Source of the DNA: Hydrogenivirga caldilitoris
GTDB taxonomy: Bacteria; Aquificota; Aquificia; Aquificales; Aquificaceae
Assembly: GCF_003664005.1 (NCBI RefSeq)
Contig: NZ_RCCJ01000001.1
Location: 1 to 64,000 of the forward strand
Direction: 5' to 3'
DNA: 64,000 nucleotides
Positions 18,383 through 27,090 of this stretch are shown piece by piece. Made by a program: the position numbers and the translations under genes. The notes under the pieces are model-generated. The model searched no databases and was not told the DNA's origin. It saw nothing but the letters and a program-made list of their open reading frames with translations. Within the stretch, counting starts at the first letter, position 1; each line of letters starts with the position of its first letter.

Positions 18383-19570
18383 ATGATTGCTGTTCTCTTG
18401 CTACTGTTTTCCCTTGCCTTTTCTGGAGTGAAGGTGCTGTCCTCCGAATTTAACGAAGCTGCCTTCGGAATAAAGGTTGCAGGTGATGGTCTGTGTTTCG
18501 TAGGCAGGAGGAGCTCGGAGGAGAACGGATACGACGCCCTCCTTGGCTTCTGCAGGGACAGGTGCAGGACCTATCTCCTGAGCTCCAAATCCGACGATTA
18601 CAGTTATACCGTTGAAACTCATGGGAGGTTGTGCCTCGGAGGGATCACTTCTCTCGCCCGCGGGAACATGGACCTGGTTTTAGTCCTCTTCGGAGAGGAG
18701 GGGATAGAGGAGGTTCTATCCTTTGGTGGTGAGGGAAACGATATGCTCTGGTTTATAAAACAGGTTAGTGATGGATATGTGCTTGTCGGTGGTGTGCAGG
18801 GCTCTGACTGGGACATACTTGTGGTTAAGCTGGACAAAGATTTAAACCTACTCTGGGCAAAAAGGTTGGGTACAGGATATGAGGAGTACGCCTACGGCGT
18901 GGCTGAGTATGGACGTAAGTACTACGTGGTGGGAAGGAGCAATTACAGAGGTAACTGGGACGCTTTCATACTTGAGATTTCCTCAGAGGGTAAGCTCCTG
19001 TCTTCAAAGCTTTTTGGTGGCGGAGGGAAGGACTACCTCAGGTATATAGGGCTTTTCAGAGGTAAACCTTTGGCAGTTGGAAGGTCTGAGACGACCCCAG
19101 ACAGCGATGTACTGATACTGCTTCCTGAGAGTGGCATTTACAAGCTGTACGATGGGGGTGAGTTTGATTACGGCCGAGTTTTCTCCGCGGATAGGGACAC
19201 AGTAATACTCATGGGCGATACTTATGAGGGGGGAACTTCGGACGGGCTGCTGATCTTCCTTGATGGAGAACTCAATCTCAGAGAAGCCTTCGCCGTTGGT
19301 GGAGACGATGTTGACTCGGTACGTTACCTTGACGGCCACGTTTTTGCAGGCTACACCTACTCTCTAAGCCTTGATAACGATGTTCTTTTGGGAGATGTCC
19401 GTCATCTGTGTAAGAGTTTTGTGGGGGAGAAAAAATTCAGAGAGAGGGAGGCAAATCTTCGCTTCTTTCCGTACCCGATTGAGGAGAGGATTTACGATAT
19501 ACGTCCCCTAGACCTTAGTTTTGGGATAAGGAGTCTGAAGCTACAGGAGAACAGCCCGTGTCAGGAATAG
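18383..19570 (+). CDS. Secreted propeller-like repeat protein, unknown function
   Basis: This 395-residue protein has a signal peptide (IAVLLLLFSLAFSG) and then repeated units of about 45 residues of the type WDILVVKLDKDLNLLWAKRLG and GNWDAFILEISSEGKLL. These resemble SBBP or PQQ-like beta-propeller blades. Several cysteines in the first 100 residues could form disulfides. It should be periplasmic or exported. No catalytic motif is seen. It is transcribed divergently from the nucleotidyltransferase gene, and its 3' end overlaps the HDLP gene by 10 bases. Confidence 0.8.
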   Translation: MIAVLLLLFSLAFSGVKVLSSEFNEAAFGIKVAGDGLCFVGRRSSEENGYDALLGFCRDRCRTYLLSSKSDDYSYTVETHGRLCLGGITSLARGNMDLVLVLFGEEGIEEVLSFGGEGNDMLWFIKQVSDGYVLVGGVQGSDWDILVVKLDKDLNLLWAKRLGTGYEEYAYGVAEYGRKYYVVGRSNYRGNWDAFILEISSEGKLLSSKLFGGGGKDYLRYIGLFRGKPLAVGRSETTPDSDVLILLPESGIYKLYDGGEFDYGRVFSADRDTVILMGDTYEGGTSDGLLIFLDGELNLREAFAVGGDDVDSVRYLDGHVFAGYTYSLSLDNDVLLGDVRHLCKSFVGEKKFREREANLRFFPYPIEERIYDIRPLDLSFGIRSLKLQENSPCQE

Positions 19571-20694
19571 ACCAGCTCCTTAATCTTTAAGACGAGCTCT
19601 TTTATCTCTTTTCTTATCGCTCCCTCTCTTGGCTTATCAATTAGGTACTCGTACATGTAGCTCCTGTCAACATCATCGTCAAACTCTTCCCAGTCAACGG
19701 AACTGAGAATCTCCTTGCCCAGGGCATTAAGCTCTCTGGGTGCTTCTCTCCCGGATATCTCGCACCATATCAGGGTCCAGCAGCGGGCAAGGGCGATGGG
19801 ATGATATCCACCCCCTCCGAGGTATACACCCTCTCCAAAAGCCTCCCTTACAAGCCTGAAGGCTTCAAGGAACCCTACGTTTGAAAGCTCAAACTTTGAC
19901 AGAGGGTCTTCAAGGAGAGGATCGGTGCCCAGCTGCAACAGGTAAACCTCTGGGGTAAACAAGTCCTTTACATAGGTGAGGATCTTTTCCAGCACAAAGA
20001 GATACTCGGTATCATTGACTCCCTTTGGGAGTGGGACGTTCAGGTTATACCCCTTCCCTTTTCCTTCACCTCTTTCCTCAAGGGAACCCTTTACAAAGGG
20101 AAAAGAATACTCTGGGGATTGGTGCAGAGACAGTACGAAAACTTCATTGTTGTTATAGTAGGCTTCTTGAACGCCATCACAGTGGTGGGCATCAAGGTCT
20201 ATGTAAAGGACGTTTTTAATGCCCTTTTTCCTCAGGAATTCAATGGTTATAACTGGGTCGTTTATGAAGCAAAAACCGTGAGCCTTACTCTTTAAAGCAT
20301 GGTGCATTCCTCCGGCGGGGTTGAAGGCTGAAAAGCCTTTCAGGAATAGTTCTGCAGCCTGAATGGAAGAACCGGTTGCTAAGGAGGAACCTCTGAACAT
20401 GGCTGGGGAAACTGGGTTTTCATAGTTTCCTATGTTAAACTTCTCTCTCGCGCCTTCTGGGACACACTGGCACCTGTCCGCCTCAATAAGTGTTTCTATG
20501 TACTCCCTGTCGTGGAACAGTAGAAGCTCCTCTATGGTTGCCTCTCTGCTTTCAACCATACATTCTTCTTCCAGAAGGTTCAAAGCCTTAAGGAACTCTA
20601 TGAGTAGGGATACACGGGGAATTCGGAGGGGATGGTTATTCGTGTATCGCAGGTTTTTATACCTGAGACTCCCTACAAGCTTAGCTTTTTTCAT
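19561..20694 (-). CDS. Histone-deacetylase-like amidohydrolase (HDLP/AcuC family)
   Basis: This 377-residue zinc deacetylase has the full catalytic set at the positions known from the Aquifex HDLP structure: His131-His132 (AGGMHHAL), Asp166, zinc ligands Asp168 and His170 (YIDLDAHHCDG), Asp258 (QLGTDPL) and Tyr297 (GGGGYHP). It should remove acyl groups from lysine or small amides; there are no eukaryotic histones here, and the natural substrate is not known. The ATG overlaps the stop of the CBS-sensor gene by 4 bases, so it is the last gene of a dapL / sensor / deacetylase operon. Confidence 0.95.
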   Translation of the reverse strand: MKKAKLVGSLRYKNLRYTNNHPLRIPRVSLLIEFLKALNLLEEECMVESREATIEELLLFHDREYIETLIEADRCQCVPEGAREKFNIGNYENPVSPAMFRGSSLATGSSIQAAELFLKGFSAFNPAGGMHHALKSKAHGFCFINDPVITIEFLRKKGIKNVLYIDLDAHHCDGVQEAYYNNNEVFVLSLHQSPEYSFPFVKGSLEERGEGKGKGYNLNVPLPKGVNDTEYLFVLEKILTYVKDLFTPEVYLLQLGTDPLLEDPLSKFELSNVGFLEAFRLVREAFGEGVYLGGGGYHPIALARCWTLIWCEISGREAPRELNALGKEILSSVDWEEFDDDVDRSYMYEYLIDKPREGAIRKEIKELVLKIKELVYS

Positions 20695-21974
20695 ACTGTT
20701 GTTTCCTTGAGACTCTTTACAAGCTTGTGTATCTGGCGGAAGTTTATATCCCCTGCAAGCACATAGGTTTTTCCTTCGTAAGTGAAGCTCTCGGATACTG
20801 TTATACAGAAGTCGTCGGTAGCCTTTGATAGGTAAACGTCGGATATGAAAGTGCCCCCAGCGATGGCCTCTTTAAAGTAAGGTTTCTCAGACCGATCCGT
20901 TCCCTTCTTACCCTGTGCTACAAAGTAATCAACCTTTGGGTTTACTATGTTGTTGGTAATTTGGAGTCCCTTGTCGCTCATAATGTAAAAGAGTTCAAAG
21001 TATGGATACTTTTCAAACATATCGTAGAGAACATGCTCCCACGTATCCTTAGGGGTTATCCTGACACGCTCAACAACCTCTTTGAAGTCTTCAAGGATCC
21101 TCTTCTTTATATTGGTTATCAATTTCTGTTTTGTGGGGTCGTGAAGTATAAGTGTTGGTTGCAAGCCGTATATTATGAACACAGAACCCTCAATCTTTGC
21201 AGTTCTGTTTCTGAGCTCTTCCTGTAGATTGTATAGTTTTTCCTCGGAATCAACAACTGACATGTCAAGACAGAAGCCGTAAATGTGGACATGCTGGAAC
21301 TCTCCAAAGAGGAGGGTATACTCTTTGTGGAACTCCTTAAACAGCTCTTTTATGCTTTCCTTTTGGGGTAGGTTGCTGGAAAGTATCCAGAACTCGCCTT
21401 TCTCAAGAATACCCGTTATCTCACCTTCAAATAACTCCTTTATGTCCTCAAGGAACATCTTCTTCACGCTCTCTAACTTTTGGGTATCAAAAACTTCCTT
21501 GAACTTATCAAGGTTTTTCAACCCGAAGATGCATAGGTACTCTTTCCTGCCTATGCTTGAATGAACCCTCTGCATTATAGGAAGTATGTATTCCTTGTGA
21601 TGGGTTATATAGTGAAGAAGGGTGTCGTAAGTGAGAACGCCCAGGTATGTTCCCCTCTTGTCTACCACTATCACCGGTTCTCTGTCTATAGGAAGCATAT
21701 CAAACAAATCGGTTAGGTTTTCCTTCCTTAGTGAAGTGTTTCTGAGCTTTGTACATATGATGGCTATATCTCCGGCGGTAAGCCTCTCGTTTGAATACCT
21801 ATCAACCGCATCCCTGTAAACGAGTCCTATTGGCGTATTCTCTTTCAGAACGGTAAGGTACTTGTATATCTTTAGCTCTTCAAATATACCCTTTAGCTCC
21901 TTTAAACCTATGTCATAAGGGACCGTAGGTATACTGATGCTGATATCAAGGAGACTTATCTCCTCAGCCTTCAT
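20691..21974 (-). CDS. CBS-pair / degenerate GGDEF-like / C-terminal PDC sensor protein
   Basis: This 427-residue cytoplasmic protein has no membrane segment. Residues about 20-140 look like a CBS pair (EPVIVVDKRGTYLGVLTYD). Residues about 145-285 follow the spacing of a GGDEF fold, but the catalytic motif is replaced (around EKGEFWIL), so cyclase activity is unlikely. Residues about 310-420 resemble a PDC/Cache sensor domain (KKGTDRSEKPYFKEA, then FISDVYLSKAT). CBS domains usually bind adenine nucleotides. It is joined by 4-base overlaps to dapL upstream and HDLP downstream. The domain calls are by eye, and the middle one is the least sure. Confidence 0.7.
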   Translation of the reverse strand: MKAEEISLLDISISIPTVPYDIGLKELKGIFEELKIYKYLTVLKENTPIGLVYRDAVDRYSNERLTAGDIAIICTKLRNTSLRKENLTDLFDMLPIDREPVIVVDKRGTYLGVLTYDTLLHYITHHKEYILPIMQRVHSSIGRKEYLCIFGLKNLDKFKEVFDTQKLESVKKMFLEDIKELFEGEITGILEKGEFWILSSNLPQKESIKELFKEFHKEYTLLFGEFQHVHIYGFCLDMSVVDSEEKLYNLQEELRNRTAKIEGSVFIIYGLQPTLILHDPTKQKLITNIKKRILEDFKEVVERVRITPKDTWEHVLYDMFEKYPYFELFYIMSDKGLQITNNIVNPKVDYFVAQGKKGTDRSEKPYFKEAIAGGTFISDVYLSKATDDFCITVSESFTYEGKTYVLAGDINFRQIHKLVKSLKETTV

Positions 21975-23137
21975 AACTTTAAATTTTCTATCCTCTTAGC
22001 CGCTTCAACAAGTCTTTCTGTCGGAACAGTAAGTGATATCCTGAAGAATCCTTCTCCTGCCTCTCCAAAGCCGTTACCGGGTGTACAAACTATACCAGCT
22101 TCATCTATCAATCTTCCTACAAACTCAGCGGAGGTGTACCCTTTGGGGACTTTAGTCCATACGTAGAAGGTAACGTCAGACTCTAAGGGTTCAAGACCGA
22201 GACTTTTAAGGGCTGCAGTCATCACTTCTCTTCTTTCCCTGTACACAGCCCTTAACTTGTCAAGTTCGTCTTCGGGTAAACTCAAGGCTGTAATGCCAGC
22301 CTCCTGAACTGCGTTGAACTGACCAGAATCCACGTTCGTCTTCACTTTACCCAGAGCCTTTACAAGCTCTTCGTTTCCAACGGCCATACCTATCCTCCAC
22401 CCTGTCATGTTGTAGGTTTTGGAAAGTGAGTGGAACTCTATAGCGACTTCCTTTGCCCCTTCTATCTGGAGTATGGATATTGGTCTTCTGTCTCCCATGT
22501 ATATCTCTGAATAAGCGTTATCAGAGGCAACTATTATGTTGTGCTTTTTAGCCCACCTAACAAGGTCTCTGTAGAAGTCTTCCGTTGCATCTGCTGAGGT
22601 AGGGTTGTTGGGATAATTAACCCAGATTATCTTTGCCTTATCTACTATCTCTTGGGGTATTGAGCCTATGTCTGGCAGGAAATCATTTTCCTCTTTAAGG
22701 GGCATGGTATAGGGTTTTCCTCCGGCAAATATGGTTCCTATCTTGTAAACGGGATAGGCTGGGTCTGGACATAGGACTACATCCCCTTCCTGGACGAAGG
22801 CAAGGGGAAAGTGTGCTATCCCCTCCTTTGAACCTATGAGTGCTGTCACTTCCCTGTTAGGGTCAAGATTTATGTCAAATCTTCTCTTGTACCACTGAGC
22901 AACAGCTTCTCTGTAAGCTTTCATGCCAACGTAGGAAGGGTATCTATGATTTTCAGGTTTCTTAGCAGCTCTGCAGAGGGCTTCCACTATGGGCTCTGGT
23001 GTGGGGAGATCTGGGTCTCCCACTCCGAGGTCTATCACGTCAACACCCTGGGCGAGTTTTTCCTGCTTCCTTCTGTCAAGCTCTGCGAACAGGTATGGGG
23101 GCAGAACCTTCAATCTCTGGGCGAGCTCAAAAGCCAT
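21971..23137 (-). CDS. dapL: LL-diaminopimelate aminotransferase-type aminotransferase
   Basis: This 388-residue fold-type I PLP enzyme has VIDLGVGDPDLPTPEPIV, WVNYPNNPTSA, the PLP lysine in HSLSKTYNMTGWRIG and a C-terminal FFRISLTVPTERL. The sequence fits the DapL (LL-DAP aminotransferase) group, which converts tetrahydrodipicolinate directly to LL-diaminopimelate for lysine and peptidoglycan synthesis. An aspartate or alanine aminotransferase of the same family is the alternative. AAGGAGG precedes the ATG. It is the first gene of the operon with the CBS-sensor and HDLP genes. Confidence 0.85.
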   Translation of the reverse strand: MAFELAQRLKVLPPYLFAELDRRKQEKLAQGVDVIDLGVGDPDLPTPEPIVEALCRAAKKPENHRYPSYVGMKAYREAVAQWYKRRFDINLDPNREVTALIGSKEGIAHFPLAFVQEGDVVLCPDPAYPVYKIGTIFAGGKPYTMPLKEENDFLPDIGSIPQEIVDKAKIIWVNYPNNPTSADATEDFYRDLVRWAKKHNIIVASDNAYSEIYMGDRRPISILQIEGAKEVAIEFHSLSKTYNMTGWRIGMAVGNEELVKALGKVKTNVDSGQFNAVQEAGITALSLPEDELDKLRAVYRERREVMTAALKSLGLEPLESDVTFYVWTKVPKGYTSAEFVGRLIDEAGIVCTPGNGFGEAGEGFFRISLTVPTERLVEAAKRIENLKL

Positions 23138-23167
23138 TCGGACACCTCCTTAAGAAATGAGTAGGCA

Positions 23168-23177
23168 TATAATTATA
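23168..23177. promoter_or_regulatory. Shared palindromic -10 region between dapL and the NERD gene
   Basis: TATAAT on the plus strand (23168-23173) and TATAAT on the minus strand (23177-23172) overlap in one AT palindrome (ATATAATTATAT, 23167-23178). Each is at a plausible distance from its start: the NERD ATG lies 11 bases downstream, and the dapL ATG lies 34 bases away with a Shine-Dalgarno. Clear -35 boxes are not visible. Confidence 0.55.
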
Positions 23178-23184
23178 TAGGCAG

Positions 23185-23910
23185 ATGGTAATTAAAGAGG
23201 TAGATGATAAGACCCCCATAATAAACGAGCTAAAAAAATTACTTAAAAACCCAAAGATATATCCTAAGAAGAAAGACCAGATAAAGTTTGAGCTTTACAA
23301 ACTGCAACAAGGTTGGAAGAATGAAAAAGAGGCTGCTTACTATATAAATACTTATTACAAAGATTCGGAAAAGGTTGCTGTGCTCCATGATATCAGGTTA
23401 GATATTAATGGCATAACTGTTCAAATAGACCATTTGCTTATATTTAGAACGGAAGTCATTGTATTTGAAAGTAAATATTTTTCTTCCAGCTTGTATTATG
23501 ACTGGAAAAATAAGGCATTCAGCATAAAGACGGCAAAGGGATTTGTTGGAATACAAGACCCGATAAAGCAGGCTGAGAGACAGACTATAAATCTTCAGAG
23601 AATATTGAAGGATATAAAACTATACGATATGTTGCCTTCTGAGTATAAGTTTTACGTGCTGGTATCGCCGTCGGTGAACTTCAAAGGACGTATGCCCAAA
23701 GGTATACTTAAGGCGGATAAGTTTATAGACCAGTTCCGTTATGAAGACGAGAACATTGGTTTTATGGAAGGTGTTACACGACTCACACGTTTTATTAAGC
23801 ATGGTTTTGGGAAAATAGTTTTTGTTGCAGAGCAGCTTAAAGAACTTCACCAGCCGTTAGATGTGAGTTTCTACTTGAAAAAATTAAAGTTAGACTGGTT
23901 ATATTCATAA
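23185..23910 (+). CDS. NERD domain (nuclease-related) protein
   Basis: This is a 241-residue protein. Residues about 55-165 match the NERD domain, with the restriction-endonuclease-like core DIRLDINGITVQIDHLLI followed by VIVFESKY, giving the D...ExK pattern. NERD proteins are thought to act on DNA but are poorly characterised. No helicase or kinase domain is fused. The gene looks richer in A and T than its neighbours, which may indicate transfer. There is no Shine-Dalgarno, and its -10 box is only 11 bases from the ATG. Its end overlaps the cupin gene by 6 bases. Confidence 0.85.
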   Translation: MVIKEVDDKTPIINELKKLLKNPKIYPKKKDQIKFELYKLQQGWKNEKEAAYYINTYYKDSEKVAVLHDIRLDINGITVQIDHLLIFRTEVIVFESKYFSSSLYYDWKNKAFSIKTAKGFVGIQDPIKQAERQTINLQRILKDIKLYDMLPSEYKFYVLVSPSVNFKGRMPKGILKADKFIDQFRYEDENIGFMEGVTRLTRFIKHGFGKIVFVAEQLKELHQPLDVSFYLKKLKLDWLYS

Positions 23911-24270
23911 CTCTACCTTTACGCTATCCTTCCCATCGTAGCTGGGACTGAAAGTTGCCAGTAGAACAGAAACAACCGAAGTGTTTGTATAAAAGTGAAC
24001 CTTTCCCCTCGGTATGAAGGCTGTATCTCCCTCACTCAGCTTCTCTCTCTTCCCATCAAGGTAGAGCTCTCCGTGACCCCTCACGACCACGAAGGTGAGG
24101 TCGTGCGCAGCGTGATAATGAGGAAGCTCTGCAGTCCTTATGAATACGAGAAACTGACTTATATACTCTGTTTCATTTAACTTTATAACTTCAATCTCCT
24201 TTACACCCTTTACCTTATCTTCTATAACTTGCGATAAGTCTCTGATACATTCGGGGTTGAACATTCTCAT
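23905..24270 (-). CDS. Small cupin-domain protein
   Basis: This 121-residue single-domain cupin has metal-ligand motifs in PHYHAAHDLTFVVVRGHGE and in the second motif (PRGKVHFYTN). Such proteins may be sugar isomerases, dioxygenases or binding proteins, and the substrate cannot be read here. AAGGAGGG lies 7 bases before the ATG at 24270 and a TATAAT box lies upstream. It is divergent from pabB. Confidence 0.85.
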   Translation of the reverse strand: MRMFNPECIRDLSQVIEDKVKGVKEIEVIKLNETEYISQFLVFIRTAELPHYHAAHDLTFVVVRGHGELYLDGKREKLSEGDTAFIPRGKVHFYTNTSVVSVLLATFSPSYDGKDSVKVEL

Positions 24271-24294
24271 CTCTCTACCCTCCTTAAGGCTAAG

Positions 24295-24300
24295 ATTATA
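24295..24300 (-). promoter_or_regulatory. -10 box for the cupin gene
   Basis: TATAAT on the minus strand is 24 bases upstream of the cupin ATG, leaving an untranslated leader of about 18 bases that contains the AAGGAGGG ribosome-binding site. The -35 region, inside the divergent pabB start, is not obvious. Confidence 0.5.
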
Positions 24301-24305
24301 TCTTT

Positions 24306-25322
24306 GTGAGGCTGGTGTTATCGGGGGGCTGGTTCGGAGAGGAAGGACTTTACTCTTGTGAGGTAAAGGAGGTCATTTATCCTCAGAGTGTTGAAGAGCT
24401 TAAAGACTTTGATGGTTTTGTTATACTGTCCTATGAGCTTGGTGGTAGATTTCTTGAGCTGAACCTAAAAGAAACTCCTCTTCCAAAGATAGTTGCCCTG
24501 AAGCTTTCCCAGCCTATGAGGTTTGAAGCTGAGCCAAAGGCTGTACATCTTGAACCCATAGGAATGTCCCTATCGGAGTTGGAGTTCAAGGAACGCGTTG
24601 ATAAAGTAAAGGGGTATATAGAGAGAGGGGACGTCTATCAGATAAACCTCTCCACTAAGATAGACTTCAGTCTTCAGGGGAAACCTTCAGACCTTTTCCT
24701 TCAGTTCTGGGAGAGGCAACCTGTTCCCTATGGCTTCCTCCTTGAGCTTGACGACCTCTTTGTTATGTCCGGCTCAATGGAGCTGTTCTTGGAGAAGAGG
24801 GGCAAGATAATATGTAGCAAGCCCATCAAGGGGACGGGCAAGAGCCCGGACACCATACTTGCCAGCGAGAAGGAGAGGGCTGAGAACCTCATGATTACGG
24901 ACATGGTTAGGAACGATATAGGCAGGGTCGCTAGAACGGGGAGCGTCAGGGTTGCGGAGCTCTTCAAGGTTGAGGAGTATGAGACCCTCTGCCAGATGCA
25001 CTCAACCGTTGAGGGAGAAACCGGGGAAAACTTTCCACGGATAATTAGGGAAACTTTCCCACCCGCCTCTGTAACTGGAGCACCAAAGCACAGGGCGGTT
25101 CAGGTGATAGACGAGCTTGAACCCCACCCCAGGGGTTACTACTGCGGTGCCGCGGGGTTCGTGGAAGCCGACGGAGACTTTACTTTGAGTGTTCTCATAA
25201 GGACCGCCTTCGGCGGTGGTTCAGAACTCAGCTACTTTGCGGGATGTGGAATAGTCTGGGACTCGGACCCGGACAGGGAGTGGAAGGAGCTTCTCCTGAA
25301 GACGAAAGCCTTTTATCCGTAG
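24306..25322 (+). CDS. pabB: Aminodeoxychorismate synthase component I
   Basis: This 338-residue chorismate-utilising enzyme has the family blocks RGDVYQINLSTKIDF, CSKPIKGTGKSPD, NLMITDMVRNDIGRVA, FPPASVTGAPKHRAV and GYYCGAAGFVEADGDF. It aminates chorismate to aminodeoxychorismate for folate synthesis, with a PabA glutaminase that is not in this window. The short length (no N-terminal TrpE-type extension) favours PabB over anthranilate synthase. The start is a GTG at 24306 with a poor Shine-Dalgarno. Its end overlaps the membrane-subunit gene on the other strand by 10 bases. Confidence 0.9.
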   Translation: MRLVLSGGWFGEEGLYSCEVKEVIYPQSVEELKDFDGFVILSYELGGRFLELNLKETPLPKIVALKLSQPMRFEAEPKAVHLEPIGMSLSELEFKERVDKVKGYIERGDVYQINLSTKIDFSLQGKPSDLFLQFWERQPVPYGFLLELDDLFVMSGSMELFLEKRGKIICSKPIKGTGKSPDTILASEKERAENLMITDMVRNDIGRVARTGSVRVAELFKVEEYETLCQMHSTVEGETGENFPRIIRETFPPASVTGAPKHRAVQVIDELEPHPRGYYCGAAGFVEADGDFTLSVLIRTAFGGGSELSYFAGCGIVWDSDPDREWKELLLKTKAFYP

Positions 25323-26329
25323 AGGGATATCTTCGTTTCCTTCCTCTCCATAAAGCCCTTTCTGAGGGTGTAGCCCTGTTCTGGGTATAGCCCGTAGAAG
25401 AGGTTCTGAACATGGTTACCCTCAACGAAGAAGCTCCACCTCTCAAGGGCGCTTCCAAAGAGTACGAAGAGGTATGTTAGCCCAAAGATCCAGTGGTTTG
25501 CGGTTCCTGTTATCCAGGCATATAGTACCAGGAATAGGGGCACAAGGAAGGTGATAAGGTATGCCAGGGGTATAACCGTTGAAAGCATCTCCTTACCCCT
25601 TCTGTAAAAGAATTCCTCGGTGCAGTAGTTGTCGGTTGTGGACCCTGTGTCTATAACCCTCATAGGTCTGTTGTGGGGTAGGTTTAAGGCTTCGTTTAGG
25701 GTTGGGCGCTTCAAATAGAACTGGCGTATGTTGAAGGCAAGTCTAAAGCCAAAGGCAAGTGCTATGAATAGAAAGGATAAGAATATGAAAACTCCGAGAT
25801 AGGGAAGGTTATACAGGTAGGAGAAGTAAGCCATCAACGTAGAGCCGAGCATAAGGTACATCAAGAGGTAGTAGATTACGGTTATAGAGCTGTTCCACTC
25901 AAGAACAAACTTGTTGGAAGCGTATATCATCGCTGTAGAAAAGCCACTCAGGATACCGAGCACGAAGGTGAGAATTCCAAAGAGGTGCTCAAAGAAGGGA
26001 TTGGCTCCAACTTGATTTAGAACCAGGTACACCAAGAGTGTAAAACCGTAGGCACCGCTGAAAACAGCCTCCCTTGATAACCAGGAAGTCCTGAATCTCT
26101 TTATGGCTTTCCAGGCTCTGAGTTTGTGTCCTAAGTGAAAAGAAGCCCCGAAGGCTCCCAGTCCTATTAGGATAAGTTCAAGCACCCCCAACTTAAGGAT
26201 AACTTCCTGGGGGAGTCCCTGTCCCTTTCCAAAGAGTTTCAGGAACTCAATTGCATACATGAATATAAAAAGACCTATAGACGTCCCTGCCGTTAGGAAG
26301 AAGAATATCAGTGACATAGGGGGATGCAT
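25313..26329 (-). CDS. DmsC/SoeC-like membrane anchor of a molybdoenzyme
   Basis: This 338-residue protein has about eight hydrophobic helices. It contains DmsC-family features such as the early GTSIGLFIFMYAIEFLK helix, SFHLGHKLRAWKAI and TSWLSREAVFSG. It should anchor the Fe-S and molybdenum subunits and exchange electrons with quinone. Its ATG overlaps the Fe-S subunit stop by one base (TAATG), so it is the third gene of that operon. Soe-type sulfite dehydrogenase is my favoured complex, with sulfur or polysulfide reductase as the alternative. Confidence 0.85.
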   Translation of the reverse strand: MHPPMSLIFFFLTAGTSIGLFIFMYAIEFLKLFGKGQGLPQEVILKLGVLELILIGLGAFGASFHLGHKLRAWKAIKRFRTSWLSREAVFSGAYGFTLLVYLVLNQVGANPFFEHLFGILTFVLGILSGFSTAMIYASNKFVLEWNSSITVIYYLLMYLMLGSTLMAYFSYLYNLPYLGVFIFLSFLFIALAFGFRLAFNIRQFYLKRPTLNEALNLPHNRPMRVIDTGSTTDNYCTEEFFYRRGKEMLSTVIPLAYLITFLVPLFLVLYAWITGTANHWIFGLTYLFVLFGSALERWSFFVEGNHVQNLFYGLYPEQGYTLRKGFMERKETKISLYG

Positions 26330-27078
26330 TATACAACCTCCTCCACCTGTTTTTCTTCAGGCACATGCCCTTTATTGGAAACATGATGTCTCTTCATAAC
26401 CTCTAAGAAGAGAGGGTTATCAGGCTTTAAAATATGCTTCTCAAACTCTTCAATGTTTATCTTGGTTTCAATCCTCGGTAAGTAATGGTTTCCGGGATTG
26501 GTTCCCATATCCGGGAAGAGAACAAATCCGTTTCTCTCTTCAATAACCTTGTACACCTCACTTTCTGGGTCCTCTATATCCCCAAAGAACCTTGCCCTTG
26601 CAGGACAGGTAAGGACGCAGGCAGGTTTCCTGTGCTCAGGGGGGAGGGATTCATCGTAAATCCTGTCTATGCACAGGGTACACTTCTTCATGACCTTGTC
26701 CGCTTCATCGTATTCCCTGCACCCGTAGGGACAACTCCAGGAGCATAGTTTACACCCTATGCAATCATCATAGTTCACGAGGACTATGCCGTCCTGCTCG
26801 CGCTTGTAGGAGGCTCCTGTTGGACAGACGGGAACACAGGGTGCATCCTGGCAGTGAAGACATGACTTGGGGAGATGAAACACCTGGGTATTTGGAAACT
26901 CACCCATCTCATATGTCATTATCCTGTTGTACCATACCCCTTCGGGATGGGCTCCGTAAGGGTCAAAGTCAGATAGGGGACCAAAAGCTGCTTGGGTGTT
27001 CCACTCCTTGCAGTTTGTAGCGCAAGCATGACACCCAACACAAGTGTTCAAATCTATGACTAATGCGAACTGTGCCAT
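26329..27078 (-). CDS. Four-cluster Fe-S subunit of a molybdoenzyme (SoeB-like)
   Basis: This is a 249-residue ferredoxin-type electron-transfer subunit. Four cysteine groups can be read: CVGCHACATNC, CLHCQDAPCVPVCP, CIGCKLCSWSCPYG, and CTLCIDRIYD with a later ACVLTCPARAR, enough for four [4Fe-4S] clusters. ALVIDLNTCVGCHACATNCKE at the N-terminus resembles the SoeB proteins I remember. AAGGAGGTACTGTG precedes ATG 27078; a GTG one codon earlier is less likely. It lies 12 bases after the catalytic subunit and overlaps the anchor gene by one base. Confidence 0.9.
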   Translation of the reverse strand: MAQFALVIDLNTCVGCHACATNCKEWNTQAAFGPLSDFDPYGAHPEGVWYNRIMTYEMGEFPNTQVFHLPKSCLHCQDAPCVPVCPTGASYKREQDGIVLVNYDDCIGCKLCSWSCPYGCREYDEADKVMKKCTLCIDRIYDESLPPEHRKPACVLTCPARARFFGDIEDPESEVYKVIEERNGFVLFPDMGTNPGNHYLPRIETKINIEEFEKHILKPDNPLFLEVMKRHHVSNKGHVPEEKQVEEVV

Positions 27079-27090
27079 CACAGTACCTCC

